In this document: positions 1-6,621 of the stretch, piece by piece
How positions within the stretch are numbered: the stretch's first letter is position 1
How the letters are laid out: each line of letters starts with the position of its first letter
Origin: Anaeromassilibacillus senegalensis
GTDB taxonomy: Bacteria > Bacillota > Clostridia > Oscillospirales > Acutalibacteraceae
NCBI RefSeq assembly: GCF_001261775.1
Contig: NZ_LN868537.1
Coordinates: 434,001-498,000 of the forward strand
Length of the DNA stretch: 64,000 bases
Direction of reading: 5' to 3'
Position numbers and translations under genes: made by a program
The notes under the pieces: model-generated
The model's database searches: none
What the model was told of the DNA's origin: nothing
Seen by the model: only the letters and a program-made list of their open reading frames with translations

Positions 1-126
1 GAACTTATGGATGCTTATAAACGTTATGCCTCTGCTGATGATATTAGCTGCGGAGAGGTAGTGTATCAGGATCGGCAGATGAAACGGGACAACCGGCAAA
101 GTTCCATGGAACTTTTGATAGTTTGA
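1..126 (+). CDS. Small phage early protein, 5' end outside window
   Basis: The frame is open from base 1 to a TGA at 124-126, giving 41 residues of a C-terminal part. It aligns with the small protein at 49435-49593 in the second prophage (shared core of the form DAYKRY...GEV...RQ.KRD), and both sit directly before the same helix-turn-helix gene. This conservation in two phages is the main evidence that it is coding. It is probably a short, charged, helical protein. The function is unknown. Confidence 0.55.
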   Translation, partial: ELMDAYKRYASADDISCGEVVYQDRQMKRDNRQSSMELLIV

Positions 127-151
127 TTTTTTTTGGAAAGGAGTGCAACAA

Positions 152-358
152 GTGACAAAAGAAGAAATTATAAATTATCCAAAAGAGTATCTGACTCCCG
201 CACAGGTTGCACCAGTGTTGGGACAGGATCCGCAATACATACGCACAGCGGCAAAGGTTGGTCCGGATAGTCTTCCGTATCCGTATTTTCGTTCTGGTAA
301 CCGGATCAAAATCCTTAAAGAAGGATTTATAAAATTTATGGGGTGGGATAACCATTGA
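152..358 (+). CDS. Small helix-turn-helix (excisionase/MerR-like) DNA-binding protein
   Basis: This short protein of 68 residues contains an LTPAQVAPVLGQDPQYIR segment that reads as a winged HTH of the excisionase/MerR type, as used in phage Xis and early regulators. A GTG at 143 is also in frame but overlaps the AAGGAG ribosome-binding site; the GTG at 152 has the right spacing and matches the start of the homologue at 49742. The stop overlaps the next gene, so the two are probably translationally coupled. It could be an excisionase or an early transcription factor. Confidence 0.7.
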   Translation: MTKEEIINYPKEYLTPAQVAPVLGQDPQYIRTAAKVGPDSLPYPYFRSGNRIKILKEGFIKFMGWDNH

Positions 359-576
359 ACAAAGACAACCCATACATAAAGCACAGCCGGCTGGGCGTGA
401 TCCTGTTTGTTGCCGGTTTGACCGGGGCCATAATGACAGCGATGGCGTCAGACAGCGGTATGTTGACCATCTGGCAAGTGCTGATCCTAGCGACGGCAGA
501 GAGTCTGGCCATGGGGATTGGCGGGTTGCTGCGTGATAAAGATTCACAGAATGGAGGTCGAGAAAAACAAAAATGA
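355..576 (+). CDS. Small phage membrane protein
   Basis: This 73-residue protein starts at TTG overlapping the previous stop. Residues 12-32 form one hydrophobic helix and residues 40-58 a second, weaker amphipathic one; the tail is charged (RDKDSQNGGREKQK). The homologue at 50046 begins with GTG and differs mainly in the membrane segments while the C-terminus is identical, so the recombination boundary with the other prophage lies inside this gene. The function is unknown. The two-helix layout would fit a small inner-membrane early protein. Confidence 0.65.
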   Translation: MNKDNPYIKHSRLGVILFVAGLTGAIMTAMASDSGMLTIWQVLILATAESLAMGIGGLLRDKDSQNGGREKQK

Positions 577-1688
577 AAAGTTGTATGGAGAGAATGAAGG
601 AGAATCACACAGACGAGAAAATCGCTTCGTTTCGGGTAAAACAGAAACTACCGTATGAAGCAAAAATAAACTATGCATACACACGCGCATGGGAGTTCTA
701 CAACGAGTGTGGCAAGCGAGGACTGAACTGTCATGTATCCGTAGGTGGTCTGGACAGCATTACTTTGCTGTTGTTTTTGCGGTCCATTGGGATAGATGTT
801 CCAGCGGTTTCGGTATCGACCCTGGAGGACAAGAGCATTCAGGCCATACATAAAACATTGGGAATCATCTCGCTGAAACCTTTAAAGAGCAAAACACAAG
901 TTCTGCAGGAATGCGGGTTCCCGGTACTGTCTAAAGAAACGGCGTCGAAGATCGAGCTGCTACAAAATCCATCTCCAAAGAATGCCACAGTCCGGCATGC
1001 AATCATCACAGGAGAAACCGGAGCATACGGAGGAAACCGGACAGGCACCCGGATGAAGATGGCTCAGAAATGGCTGGAACTGTTTGCAGGAGGTGAAAAT
1101 GAACGGGAGGATGTGCAATATCAATGTGCGCCGTTTAAAGTATCCGCCAAGTGTTGCTATTACCTCAAAGAGAAGCCATGTGATGACTGGGCGAAAGAAC
1201 ACAACAGTGTACCGTATCTGGGTCTCATGGCGTCCGAAGGAGGTCGCCGCCAAAAGTCGCTCATGATGAATGGATGCAACTACTTTGGAAAGACAGCGAT
1301 ACGGTCAGCGCCATTTGCGATATTTGACCGCCAAGATCTGTTGCAGCTTGCCCTTGACCTGGATGTACCTGTTCCAGAGGTATACGGCACCATAGAATGC
1401 CAAGCAGATGGCACGCTTTACACAACAAGAGCACAGAGGACAGGCTGCTCCATGTGCGGGTTTGGAATCCAGCTCGAAAAGAGACCGCATCGATTTGACC
1501 GGCTCTACGAAGACAACCCGAAAGAATGGAATTTTTGGATGCACCGATGTGTGAAAGATCCAGTTACAAATGAAGTATATGGGTGGGGTAGGGTGCTGGA
1601 CTACATAGGGGTACATTGGACACAGGGATCATTACAAACAGATCTGGACTTGCAAGCAGGGAAAACTGCCAGCAGAAAGAAAGGATGA
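573..1688 (+). CDS. Phage PAPS reductase-like (PP-loop) protein
   Basis: This 371-residue member of the adenine-nucleotide alpha-hydrolase/PAPS reductase superfamily is common in Clostridia phages. Near residue 58 the PP-loop reads VGGLDS, a variant of SGGxDS, followed by a Rossmann-like LLLFLRSIGIDVP strand-helix. Cysteines in the middle (CAPFKVSAKCC) and the late GCSMCG pair resemble the Fe-S or zinc ligands of such proteins. Phage members are thought to act in sulfur chemistry on DNA, tRNA or cofactors, but the substrate here is unknown. The protein at 50264 is identical in sequence, implying very recent sharing. Confidence 0.8.
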   Translation: MKSCMERMKENHTDEKIASFRVKQKLPYEAKINYAYTRAWEFYNECGKRGLNCHVSVGGLDSITLLLFLRSIGIDVPAVSVSTLEDKSIQAIHKTLGIISLKPLKSKTQVLQECGFPVLSKETASKIELLQNPSPKNATVRHAIITGETGAYGGNRTGTRMKMAQKWLELFAGGENEREDVQYQCAPFKVSAKCCYYLKEKPCDDWAKEHNSVPYLGLMASEGGRRQKSLMMNGCNYFGKTAIRSAPFAIFDRQDLLQLALDLDVPVPEVYGTIECQADGTLYTTRAQRTGCSMCGFGIQLEKRPHRFDRLYEDNPKEWNFWMHRCVKDPVTNEVYGWGRVLDYIGVHWTQGSLQTDLDLQAGKTASRKKG

Positions 1689-1695
1689 CGAAGAC

Positions 1696-1959
1696 TTGAG
1701 ATTGCGAGAATATCCATTGGGGAACCGCAATATTGTAGGTGCCCGTGTTACGGAAGCACGCCGCCGTGTGAACATGCCTCAAAGAGTCTTACTTGCAAAA
1801 ATGCAGGTCAAAGGCATAGAACTGAGCACGTCCGGTTTGTCCAAATTGGAAGGGCAGCACCGGTATGTTATGGATTTTGAACTTGCGGCGCTGGCTGATA
1901 TTTTGGATGTAAAAGTGGATTGGCTCCTTGGAAGAGACGACTACATAAAGGGGAAGTAG
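1696..1959 (+). CDS. XRE-family helix-turn-helix regulator
   Basis: This 87-residue protein consists almost wholly of a Cro/cI-type HTH: VTEARRRVNMPQRVLLAKMQ, a recognition helix around TSGLSKLEGQ, then ALADILDVKVDWLLG. It starts at TTG, eight bases after the upstream stop. Lying among early replication genes rather than in the lysogeny switch, it is more likely a Cro-like or early regulator than the main repressor. The copy at 51387 differs at only a few residues. Confidence 0.85.
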   Translation: MRLREYPLGNRNIVGARVTEARRRVNMPQRVLLAKMQVKGIELSTSGLSKLEGQHRYVMDFELAALADILDVKVDWLLGRDDYIKGK

Positions 1960-1961
1960 AA

Positions 1962-2255
1962 ATGCAGAAGGACAAAAAAGAAGCCGCCCTGGGCGTTACG
2001 AGCACCCAAAGCGGCAATGCGAAATGCGACAACATTTCTAATCAAAGTGTAGAGCAGAACAGCGTGGATGTCAAGACGCTGGAAATGGTAAAGGAGTTGG
2101 TTTGGTTAAAAGAAAGCGTGGAAAAGCGGTATACCGCCGGCAAGGTGGATTCCTGCTATGCGTACACCCATGACGATGATAACGGCGCACAGGCCAGTGT
2201 TTCCTTTACATGTGCGGGAGAACTATACACCCTGACTTTGCGTCATGAGGTTTAA
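1962..2255 (+). CDS. Hypothetical early phage protein
   Basis: This 97-residue protein starts at the ATG two bases after the upstream stop, behind AGGGGAAG; a longer in-frame TTG extension would run into the XRE gene and is rejected. It is rich in Gln, Lys and Asp with a helical centre (VKTLEMVKELVWLKESVEKRY) and a short beta C-terminus ending in a YTLTLRHEV strand. No family is recognised. The equivalent gene at 51653 is about 93 percent identical by eye. Confidence 0.7.
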   Translation: MQKDKKEAALGVTSTQSGNAKCDNISNQSVEQNSVDVKTLEMVKELVWLKESVEKRYTAGKVDSCYAYTHDDDNGAQASVSFTCAGELYTLTLRHEV

Positions 2256-2266
2256 ATGAAAGAGAT

Positions 2267-2752
2267 ATGACACGTGCAGAGTTAATATCCATCTTGAACA
2301 CGACACTGGATGATACCTTGAGAGACTGTAAAGAGGACAACCCCATTGTATTCTGGACGTTCTTCATGAATCACTTTGACGGAACAGTTCGCCGCAAAAT
2401 CGGTGATGATCTGGAACGCAAGGGAAAGAACCGATACACGGGAGAACCAGCAAAAGCCAAACAGACAGAATCTGCGGTAATAAGCAAATGTGACCAGTGC
2501 TGGTGTGACACATGCAAAAACTTTGATGACTGTGTGATTGATATGGAGGACTGTGATGCAGAGGTGGAACCATGTCCCTGTGATGCATGTGTAGACAGAG
2601 ACTGCCCACCTTATGCACCCATTACAGCGGAACCGCCATGCGGCAAATACCGCGCACACGAAGCAGGAAGGATGGAACATGCCCAGGAAAGAGAACAGAG
2701 ACAGGATATATACCAGCCAGAAAGAGGCGTGCGAGAACTGTCAATGCCATAG
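2267..2752 (+). CDS. Cysteine-rich early phage protein
   Basis: The 161-residue protein has a helical N-terminus (about residues 1-60) and a region with at least eleven cysteines between residues 75 and 125 (CDQCWCDTCKNFDDC, then CPCDACVDRDC). Paired Cys spacing suggests two or more metal-binding knuckles. It overlaps the next gene by more than 70 bases in another frame. The homologue is at 51958. The function is unknown; the position before rep suggests a role in early DNA metabolism or host take-over. Confidence 0.65.
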   Translation: MTRAELISILNTTLDDTLRDCKEDNPIVFWTFFMNHFDGTVRRKIGDDLERKGKNRYTGEPAKAKQTESAVISKCDQCWCDTCKNFDDCVIDMEDCDAEVEPCPCDACVDRDCPPYAPITAEPPCGKYRAHEAGRMEHAQEREQRQDIYQPERGVRELSMP

Positions 2753-2915
2753 TTGCATGAAACGGGAAACCTGCAGGCTGCGCCGTCCACCGCCTCCGCC
2801 ACCAGAACGGGAAATGCTGCCATATCCCTGTCAGGGCTGCGGGAAGGATGGGGTTTACCAGCCCTTTGTCCCGAGGACTACGGCGGCGATCTGCCAGATG
2901 TGCATAATGTCGTAG
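2679..2915 (+). CDS. Cysteine-rich small protein with poly-proline segment
   Basis: This 78-residue protein starts at an ATG inside the preceding gene, in a different frame. Two Cys pairs (CENCQCHSC, then CQGCGKDG...CQMC) flank a run of six prolines, so it looks like a pair of small zinc knuckles joined by a stiff linker. The copy at 52370 keeps every cysteine and the proline run and starts at the same point, which supports the start chosen. No family is recognised. Confidence 0.6.
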   Translation: MPRKENRDRIYTSQKEACENCQCHSCMKRETCRLRRPPPPPPEREMLPYPCQGCGKDGVYQPFVPRTTAAICQMCIMS

Positions 2916-2930
2916 AGGGGGACCGGTGAA

Positions 2931-3125
2931 ATGAAACCGCCCTATGATAATACAATCTGCCCAGTCTGCGGGAAGGATGTAAAGCAAACACATATCTGGA
3001 CGCATTGTCCATTGCATGAAGCTATGATTTGTCAGAATCACTGCTATGCCGGCTGTTCTTCCAGAAATGAATGGCCCCCGCACTGCAGGTATGATGCTGC
3101 ATTGGGGCGGGTAAACGGCAATTGA
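2931..3125 (+). CDS. Small zinc-finger-like phage protein
   Basis: This 64-residue protein has an N-terminal CPVCGKD motif and a following WTHCPLHEAMIC...HCYAGC block, giving a probable treble-clef or zinc-ribbon fold that fills most of the chain. It lies 15 bases after the previous Cys-rich gene and before the conserved hairpin region upstream of rep. The homologue is at 52621. The role is unknown. Confidence 0.65.
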   Translation: MKPPYDNTICPVCGKDVKQTHIWTHCPLHEAMICQNHCYAGCSSRNEWPPHCRYDAALGRVNGN

Positions 3126-3323
3126 ATAAGAATAAAAATCACCCATCGACATGAGGCCCGGCAGCCGTCGATGGGTGAAGCATTACCCGGATAGTATCCG
3201 GAGCAAATATATTGTACACCATTTGTTCCCTGGGTATTATTCCAGCAGGCAAAAGTCCGGGCCTTTTCTACCTTGGTTGAGGTATTAACATTACGGGCAT
3301 GGCCGGAAGAGGGAGGAAGATCG
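3126..3323 (+). promoter_or_regulatory. Conserved structured non-coding region before rep (candidate replication origin)
   Basis: No gene is seen in these 198 bases, yet they are strongly conserved with 52816-53013. There is a 12-bp inverted repeat (3139-3150 with 3167-3178, arm TCACCCATCGAC) around a 16-base loop, a 15-base palindrome CCGGATAGTATCCGG at 3187-3201, and a TATTAACATTAC block at 3283-3294 just before the rep start. Such hairpins next to an HUH initiator are typical of nicking origins. The 3139-3178 hairpin could instead be a weak terminator, although no T-run follows it. Confidence 0.5.
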
Positions 3324-4109
3324 GTGTACCTGAAGAAGACTTGCAAAGCTGGAATCACCATAGAAGTACACAAGAGCTATTCCGCCCGGTACGGCCGAAA
3401 CATCCCACGGGGAAACCGGGAAAGCCGCACACCGGAGGCGATGAAGAAATACAACGAGAAGATGGCGTGGAGAAAGCTCACCCGGCAGATCAACGCGAAT
3501 TTTGTCCCCGGGGATCTCTTTCTGACCTGCACCTATCGGAAGGAAGAGCGCCCGGATCCACAGCGGGCGAAGCAGAACATGGAGAATTTCCTGGACCGTG
3601 TACGCAGGCGCTTCAAAAGGGTAGGGGTAGAGTTTAAATACATTCTGGTGACGGCCTATGGAGAACAAGGCGCGCCCCATCATCATGTGATTATCCCTGC
3701 ATTTGATTACCGGATCGTTGCAGCATGTTGGCCGCACGGAGCCATGCGGTTTACAGGCTTGTATCCGAATGGAGAATACTCCGCCCTTGCCTGGTATCTC
3801 ATGGGACAGTCTCACCTGTCGCCAAACGGAGAAGAGAGCATCCCAGGGAACCGGTGGTCGGGAAGCAGGAATCTCATTAAGCCGGTAGAGAAGATACAGG
3901 AAGTGGACGCCCGGGAATGGCGTGAGGAACCTAAGCCCATAAAGGGCTATTACATAGATCCGAATTCTGTAGAGAATGGGATTTCGCCGGTCACGGGGAT
4001 TCCATATCAGTTCTACAGGATGATTCAACTGCGCCCATTTGAGAAAGGAAGGTCAAAGAATGCAAAACGATCCGCGAAAGATGCAACGGCAATGGCAAGG
4101 TATGGTTAA
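3324..4109 (+). CDS. HUH-type replication initiator (Rep)
   Basis: This 261-residue protein carries rolling-circle initiator motifs: GDLFLTCTY (motif I), PHHHVI with H119-x-H121 (the metal-binding HUH motif) and AWYLMGQS with candidate nucleophile Y158. HUH proteins nick one strand at the origin and stay bound to the 5' end. It is the only recognisable replication protein of this prophage in the window, since no helicase, primase or DnaC homologue is seen. The GTG start at 3324 matches the homologue at 53014 and follows GGGAGGAAG; an upstream in-frame start at 3273 is not conserved. The usual YxxK reads YLMG here. Confidence 0.75.
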   Translation: MYLKKTCKAGITIEVHKSYSARYGRNIPRGNRESRTPEAMKKYNEKMAWRKLTRQINANFVPGDLFLTCTYRKEERPDPQRAKQNMENFLDRVRRRFKRVGVEFKYILVTAYGEQGAPHHHVIIPAFDYRIVAACWPHGAMRFTGLYPNGEYSALAWYLMGQSHLSPNGEESIPGNRWSGSRNLIKPVEKIQEVDAREWREEPKPIKGYYIDPNSVENGISPVTGIPYQFYRMIQLRPFEKGRSKNAKRSAKDATAMARYG

Positions 4110-4575
4110 CAATGCGCAAGGGCATCTCTTTGAAGACGAGATCAAAACGGCCTGTAAGCAATACAAAGCACAACGGCGCGCAAAGATCGACAAGATACCG
4201 GAGCCGTTCCGAGTGACGAAGAAGCATGGAAGCGGAATCTTCACCGGTCGGTTTACAGCGGCGGCAGAACCGGACTACCAGGGAACGCTGGCGGGTGGCC
4301 GATCCATTGTGTTTGAAGCCAAGTACACAACCACAGAGCGCATGCATCGGAACGTTCTGACGCAGGAGCAGCTGAACGCGCTGGAAGACCATGCGGGAAT
4401 GGGCGCAATCGCAGCGGTATGCGTTGGAATCCGTGACCGCTTCTTTTTCGTGCCGTGGGTGGTGTGGCGCGATATGAAGGAGTTTTTTGGGAGAAAGTAC
4501 GTTACAGCGGAAGACCTACAGCATTATCGCGTCAAGTTTAACGGTGCTGTGCTCTTTCTGGATTACTTACGATAA
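4060..4575 (+). CDS. recU: RecU-like Holliday junction resolvase
   Basis: This protein of about 171 residues has the RecU/PD-(D/E)xK pattern: NAQGHLFEDEI near the N-terminus, EPDYQGTL (metal-binding Asp) and VFEAKYT (the E-x-K pair), then the late FFFVPWVVW strand typical of RecU. Phage RecU homologues cleave four-way junctions formed during replication and recombination. The ATG at 4060 has an AGGAAGG site and overlaps the end of rep; an ATG at 4102 is an alternative. Prophage B has no counterpart and carries a CRISPR array at this position. Confidence 0.8.
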   Translation: MQNDPRKMQRQWQGMVNNAQGHLFEDEIKTACKQYKAQRRAKIDKIPEPFRVTKKHGSGIFTGRFTAAAEPDYQGTLAGGRSIVFEAKYTTTERMHRNVLTQEQLNALEDHAGMGAIAAVCVGIRDRFFFVPWVVWRDMKEFFGRKYVTAEDLQHYRVKFNGAVLFLDYLR

Positions 4576-4594
4576 AGGAATGGGAGGTGGTTGA

Positions 4595-4885
4595 ATGAAC
4601 CGATTGGAAATACTCGATGCAGCCCAAAAGCGCGTTTGCGAGCGTCAAAATGACCACGGAAAGCCAGAGGACAATTTTAGTCTAATTGCTAATTATTGGG
4701 AGATTTATATTAAATATCACTGTGTATCTCCTGATGGTTGTGTTTGTATTAGACCTAAAGACGTCGCAATGCTAATGGCATTACTTAAAATTGCCAGAGT
4801 TTGCACGGGTAAAAAACCAGAGGATAGCTACATTGATTTGGCTGGGTATGCGGCGTGCGGCGGTGAAATCGGTACGGGTGGATAG
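4595..4885 (+). CDS. DUF6378-family phage protein
   Basis: This 96-residue protein has the DUF6378 pattern: ILDAAQKRVCERQNDHGKPEDNF near the N-terminus, then KDVAMLMALLKIARV, then DSYIDLAGYAACGGE. The family is widespread in phages beside replication and nucleotide genes, and its biochemical role is not established. GGGAGGTGG gives a strong ribosome-binding site. The codon use of 4670-4830 is more AT-rich than its neighbours, suggesting separate acquisition. Confidence 0.8.
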   Translation: MNRLEILDAAQKRVCERQNDHGKPEDNFSLIANYWEIYIKYHCVSPDGCVCIRPKDVAMLMALLKIARVCTGKKPEDSYIDLAGYAACGGEIGTGG

Positions 4886-4911
4886 TTCATAGAATAAGAA
4901 AGGAGATCACA

Positions 4912-5154
4912 ATGAATATTGAAGATTTTGGGCCGCGGCTTCGGTGGCTTCGGCGGCTTCGCGAGGCGCGCGGGATGTCTGTGAACCAGTTCGCGGAGAA
5001 GGCGGGAGTAAACAGGACGACAATTCTGTATCTCGAAGGGGGAAGAAGCCGGTATCCGAGAGTGGATACCATGATCATGCTGGCCGATCTTTTTGGAATT
5101 GCGCTGGACGAGCTGGTGGGGAGGAATATCAATTGTACAACCCCAAATACATAA
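4912..5154 (+). CDS. XRE-family helix-turn-helix regulator
   Basis: This 80-residue protein has a complete HTH_3 domain (LREARGMSVNQFAEKAGVNR, recognition helix TTILYLEGG, then MLADLFGIALDELVG). AGAAAGGAG precedes the ATG. It overlaps the next gene by 22 bases, which suggests coupling with the late activator. It may tune the early-to-late switch, and it has no counterpart in the same place in prophage B. Confidence 0.85.
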   Translation: MNIEDFGPRLRWLRRLREARGMSVNQFAEKAGVNRTTILYLEGGRSRYPRVDTMIMLADLFGIALDELVGRNINCTTPNT

Positions 5155-5540
5155 CACTCCCGAAGGATGTATATTGTATTTGCGTCGCTGTAGCGCACTC
5201 CTATTACGCTCTGCTGCGGCGACGAAAAGAAATAGAAGAAGAAATAATCCTATCTGGTCATCCTACTGATGGACAGCCACACGGGGGTGGTACAAGCAAT
5301 GAGACAGCGGATAAAGCGGAACAGATCATTCTAAGAAAGAGCGAAAATGAAAGAGAAATAAAAGCGATAGAGCAGGCGCTGTCGGGATGTCGCGATGATT
5401 ATGAGCGGAAATTTATCAGGCTTAATTTTTTTGAAGGGGTGTGGATCCGTGATATAAATCTGTCCTTATCGGAAAGTACGATGAAGCGCTACAGGAAACA
5501 ATTCCTTATTCGATTGGCGATAAACCTACATAAAATCTAA
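5133..5540 (+). CDS. Late-gene transcription activator (ArpU/RinA-like)
   Basis: This 135-residue protein starts at a TTG behind GGGGAGG. The middle is helical, and the C-terminal 45 residues (RDDYERKFIRLNFFEG...STMKRYRKQFLIRLA) look like a sigma-70 region-4 HTH as in ArpU/RinA-type phage late activators, which switch on packaging and structural operons. The equivalent at 54597 has the same size and place despite low identity. A promoter-terminator leader follows immediately, the expected target region. Confidence 0.65.
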   Translation: MYNPKYITLPKDVYCICVAVAHSYYALLRRRKEIEEEIILSGHPTDGQPHGGGTSNETADKAEQIILRKSENEREIKAIEQALSGCRDDYERKFIRLNFFEGVWIRDINLSLSESTMKRYRKQFLIRLAINLHKI

Positions 5541-5547
5541 AAGATGA

Positions 5548-5577
5548 CACCTACGGAAAAAATCAAGGGGGTATAAT
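5548..5577 (+). promoter_or_regulatory. Candidate late promoter
   Basis: A clear TATAAT lies at 5572-5577 with no good -35 at the standard distance; instead there is an ACACCTACGGAAAAAATC block at 5548-5565. A good -10 without a -35, directly after an activator gene, fits an activator-dependent late promoter. The other prophage has the same layout at 55054. Confidence 0.5.
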
Positions 5578-5636
5578 GATATCGTGAGGAATTGATTACA
5601 AGGATACGTCTTTTTCATATTTTCTTTCCCTTCTTT

Positions 5637-5672
5637 CAAAAGCGCCTCTTATCCAAGGGGCGCTTTTTGCTG
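5637..5672 (+). terminator. Intrinsic terminator in late leader
   Basis: The hairpin AGCGCCTC / GGGGCGCT (5641-5648 with 5657-5664) is followed by TTTTT and preceded by a pyrimidine-rich stretch. It lies between the candidate late promoter and the first late gene, so full late expression would need read-through or antitermination. Confidence 0.7.
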
Positions 5673-5695
5673 CCCATTTTTTGGAGGTGACACGC

Positions 5696-5902
5696 ATGTG
5701 TGAGCAAACCATTGCAGAATATGAGGCCGAAATCGCAGCCATTGACGCAAAGCTCGCTCAGCTCAGGACCAGCAACAACTGGATGGAGAACGCCCGATAC
5801 AATCAGCTTTCTTGTATGCGGGGGGACCTTTGCTTACAGCTCCACGCTGCATGTATTTCAGAGAACAGAGGTCGGCCGCTGGATGAAGCCAGCCGCAATT
5901 AA
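5696..5902 (+). CDS. Small conserved phage protein ahead of terminase
   Basis: This 68-residue, mostly helical protein (YEAEIAAIDAKLAQLRTSNN, then MENARYNQLSCMRGDLCLQL) starts at an ATG eight bases after GGAGGT. The homologue at 55167 is about 70 percent identical and also begins the late operon, although the terminases that follow are unrelated. That fixed position suggests it belongs to the late-leader cassette rather than to packaging. The function is unknown. Confidence 0.7.
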   Translation: MCEQTIAEYEAEIAAIDAKLAQLRTSNNWMENARYNQLSCMRGDLCLQLHAACISENRGRPLDEASRN

Positions 5903-6051
5903 GGATAGCCCATGAGAAAAAAGGTACTGTGACAGCCCCGCCCGGGGCGTTGCGGGCTCGACGACCCCAAATTTCAATCAGTTAGGAAAAGTAATTTTGG
6001 GGCATTTCGTTACGTTTGTTCCAAATAAGACGAATATAAGGAGATGGATGC
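5903..6051. other. GC-rich dyad region before terminase (candidate cos site)
   Basis: This non-coding gap holds a perfect inverted repeat GCCCCGCCCGGGGC at 5935-5948 and a second one, CCCCAAA / TTTGGGG, at 5965-5971 and 5996-6002. Lambda-type terminases (Nu1/GpA) cut at a cos site just upstream of their own genes, and this is the only non-coding, dyad-rich stretch there. Prophage B, with a headful-type terminase, has no such gap. This is inference from position and symmetry. Confidence 0.4.
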
Positions 6052-6621
6052 ATGGCTGGACGTGAAAATGAGAAGACGGTGACGAACGAAACAGAGGTCA
6101 GCACCACGGAACTGGCTATGGTGCTGGGTGTGACGGCACGCCGGGTGCAGCAGATGGCACAGGACGGGACCACTCCACCAGCAAAGCGAGGCTGTTTCCT
6201 TCTCTGTGATTCCGTCCAGCGATATATCAGTTTCCTTTCCAGCCGAGAGCGGGAGGCGTCGTCCCAGGACAAGGAGAAGCAGGATGCTGAGGTCAGTATC
6301 AAGAAGGCCAAGGCCACCATCGCCGTACTGGAGGCGAAAGAACTGCAGGGAAAGATGCACCGCAATGAGGACGTAGCCGCCATGACAGAGGACTTGATCT
6401 ATACCATCCGGGGGATGCTGGTGGCCCTACCCGGTCGACTGGCCGTGGACACCTCCGCCACCGAGACCCCCGCCGAGGCTGCTGAGATCATCCGTAAGGA
6501 GATTTTCAAGGTTATGGAGGAACTGTCGCGGTACCGATACGACCCACAAAAGTACGAGGAGCGCGTCCGGGAGCGGCGAAGCTGGGATGCCATAAACGAA
6601 CGTGACGACGATGACGACTGA
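6052..6621 (+). CDS. Terminase small subunit (lambda Nu1-like)
   Basis: This 189-residue protein has an N-terminal winged HTH (TTELAMVLGVTARRVQQMAQ) like the DNA-recognition domain of lambda Nu1, a long charged helix at residues 65-110 and an acidic DDDDD tail. Nu1-type subunits bind the cos site and recruit the large subunit. AAGGAGATGG precedes the start. The end overlaps the large-subunit gene by 20 bases. GC content rises sharply from here to the capsid gene. Confidence 0.8.
   Translation: MAGRENEKTVTNETEVSTTELAMVLGVTARRVQQMAQDGTTPPAKRGCFLLCDSVQRYISFLSSREREASSQDKEKQDAEVSIKKAKATIAVLEAKELQGKMHRNEDVAAMTEDLIYTIRGMLVALPGRLAVDTSATETPAEAAEIIRKEIFKVMEELSRYRYDPQKYEERVRERRSWDAINERDDDDD

Larger units (their letters stand above)
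513..4027. repeat. Early-gene module duplicated in both prophages, copy 1
   Basis: From about base 513 to 4027 the sequence is collinear with 50204-53718. By eye, identity is near-complete over the PAPS-reductase-like gene (identical proteins, about five silent changes) and somewhat lower towards rep, while the flanks diverge abruptly. This indicates recent exchange of a module between the two prophages or a shared recent ancestor. Confidence 0.9.

Noticed and set aside
3286..3294. TAACATTAC as a geminivirus-type nonanucleotide
   Set aside because: The likeness to TAATATTAC is short and could be chance; only kept as part of the conserved block.
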